Of a stretch of DNA of 64,000 nucleotides, positions 63,939-64,000 are shown one piece after another; the stretch's first letter is position 1; every line of letters begins with the position of its first letter. The stretch is from Streptomyces paradoxus (GTDB taxonomy: Bacteria; Actinomycetota; Actinomycetes; Streptomycetales; Streptomycetaceae), in the NCBI RefSeq assembly GCF_014202475.1, contig NZ_JACHGV010000003.1:776454-840453 (forward strand), in the 5' to 3' direction. The notes under the pieces were generated by a model. It made no database searches and was not told the DNA's origin. It saw only the letters and a program-made list of their open reading frames with translations. Made by a program: the position numbers and the translations under genes.

Positions 63939-64000
63939 CGGGGCATTCGGAATCCCGGCACAGGGGCCGGAAAAGCAATGAGCCCCGGGCCACCAAGTGG

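Overview
The window is chromosomal DNA of a Streptomyces species. Support for this: very high GC with strongly G/C-biased third codon positions, WhiB-family and SigR-RsrA regulators, a DasR/DasABC chitin-sugar system, an epi-isozizaene synthase-CYP170A pair and a cobalamin-riboswitch-controlled class Ia ribonucleotide reductase. From memory of the family, gene content and order match the S. coelicolor segment from uvrD2/wblC (around SCO5188-SCO5190) through sigR-rsrA (SCO5216-5217), the terpene pair (SCO5222-5223), nrd and dasR-dasABC (SCO5231-5234) to a PdtaS-type kinase (SCO5239). It is therefore core chromosome, with no insertion sequence, prophage, integrase or CRISPR array seen.

Layout. 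1-3490: 3' part of UvrD2 helicase, then the antibiotic-responsive regulator WblC (WhiB7 type) with a long attenuator leader (upstream ORF plus intrinsic terminator) and two small genes. 3500-7020: a coupled ThiF-like/ABC1-kinase pair opposite a zincin. 7160-10343: a TerD-AIM24 fusion followed by two more AIM24 proteins. 10500-19550: Nudix hydrolase, DUF2342 zincin-like protein, NAD-dependent epimerase, MoaE, a 54-residue membrane protein, a PDZ-Lon (S16) protease, a PPA1309 protein and a large UPF0182 membrane protein. 19600-21935: two identical initiator tRNA genes flanking a Sel1/TPR protein. 22061-25465: Fur-type regulator/catalase, a CBS protein and histidinol phosphatase HisN. 25500-30090: a palindrome-rich control region between a GbsR/MarR-like regulator and a DUF4097-DrrA-DrrB-type operon, then TetR and an SMR pump. 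30228-34930: RsgA, AroA, M50 protease, SRAP protein and a small hydrolase.

34936-40826: the thiol-oxidative-stress switch sigR-rsrA with its own sigma-R promoter and a 55-residue alternative N-terminus, two membrane HD-domain proteins (the second degenerate), a TPR protein and peptide deformylase. 41122-43574: epi-isozizaene synthase and CYP170A1-type P450 (albaflavenone pathway). 43586-48440: nrdS, nrdB and nrdA behind a cobalamin riboswitch. 48561-50452: MctP-like symporter with a DUF3311 partner. 50596-60459: DasR, the DasABC uptake system, an intracellular beta-N-acetylglucosaminidase, NagB and a double-SIS sugar-phosphate protein. Together these import chitin oligosaccharides, cut them to GlcNAc and return amino-sugar phosphates to glycolysis; DasR-type operators lie upstream of dasR/dasA, nagB and, unexpectedly, the terminal histidine kinase. 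60568-63938: an SDR/TetR divergent pair and the PdtaS-like kinase.

Limits: all family assignments are by eye from motifs and overall sequence; start codons were chosen from ribosome-binding sites and overlaps; operators are pattern matches only.
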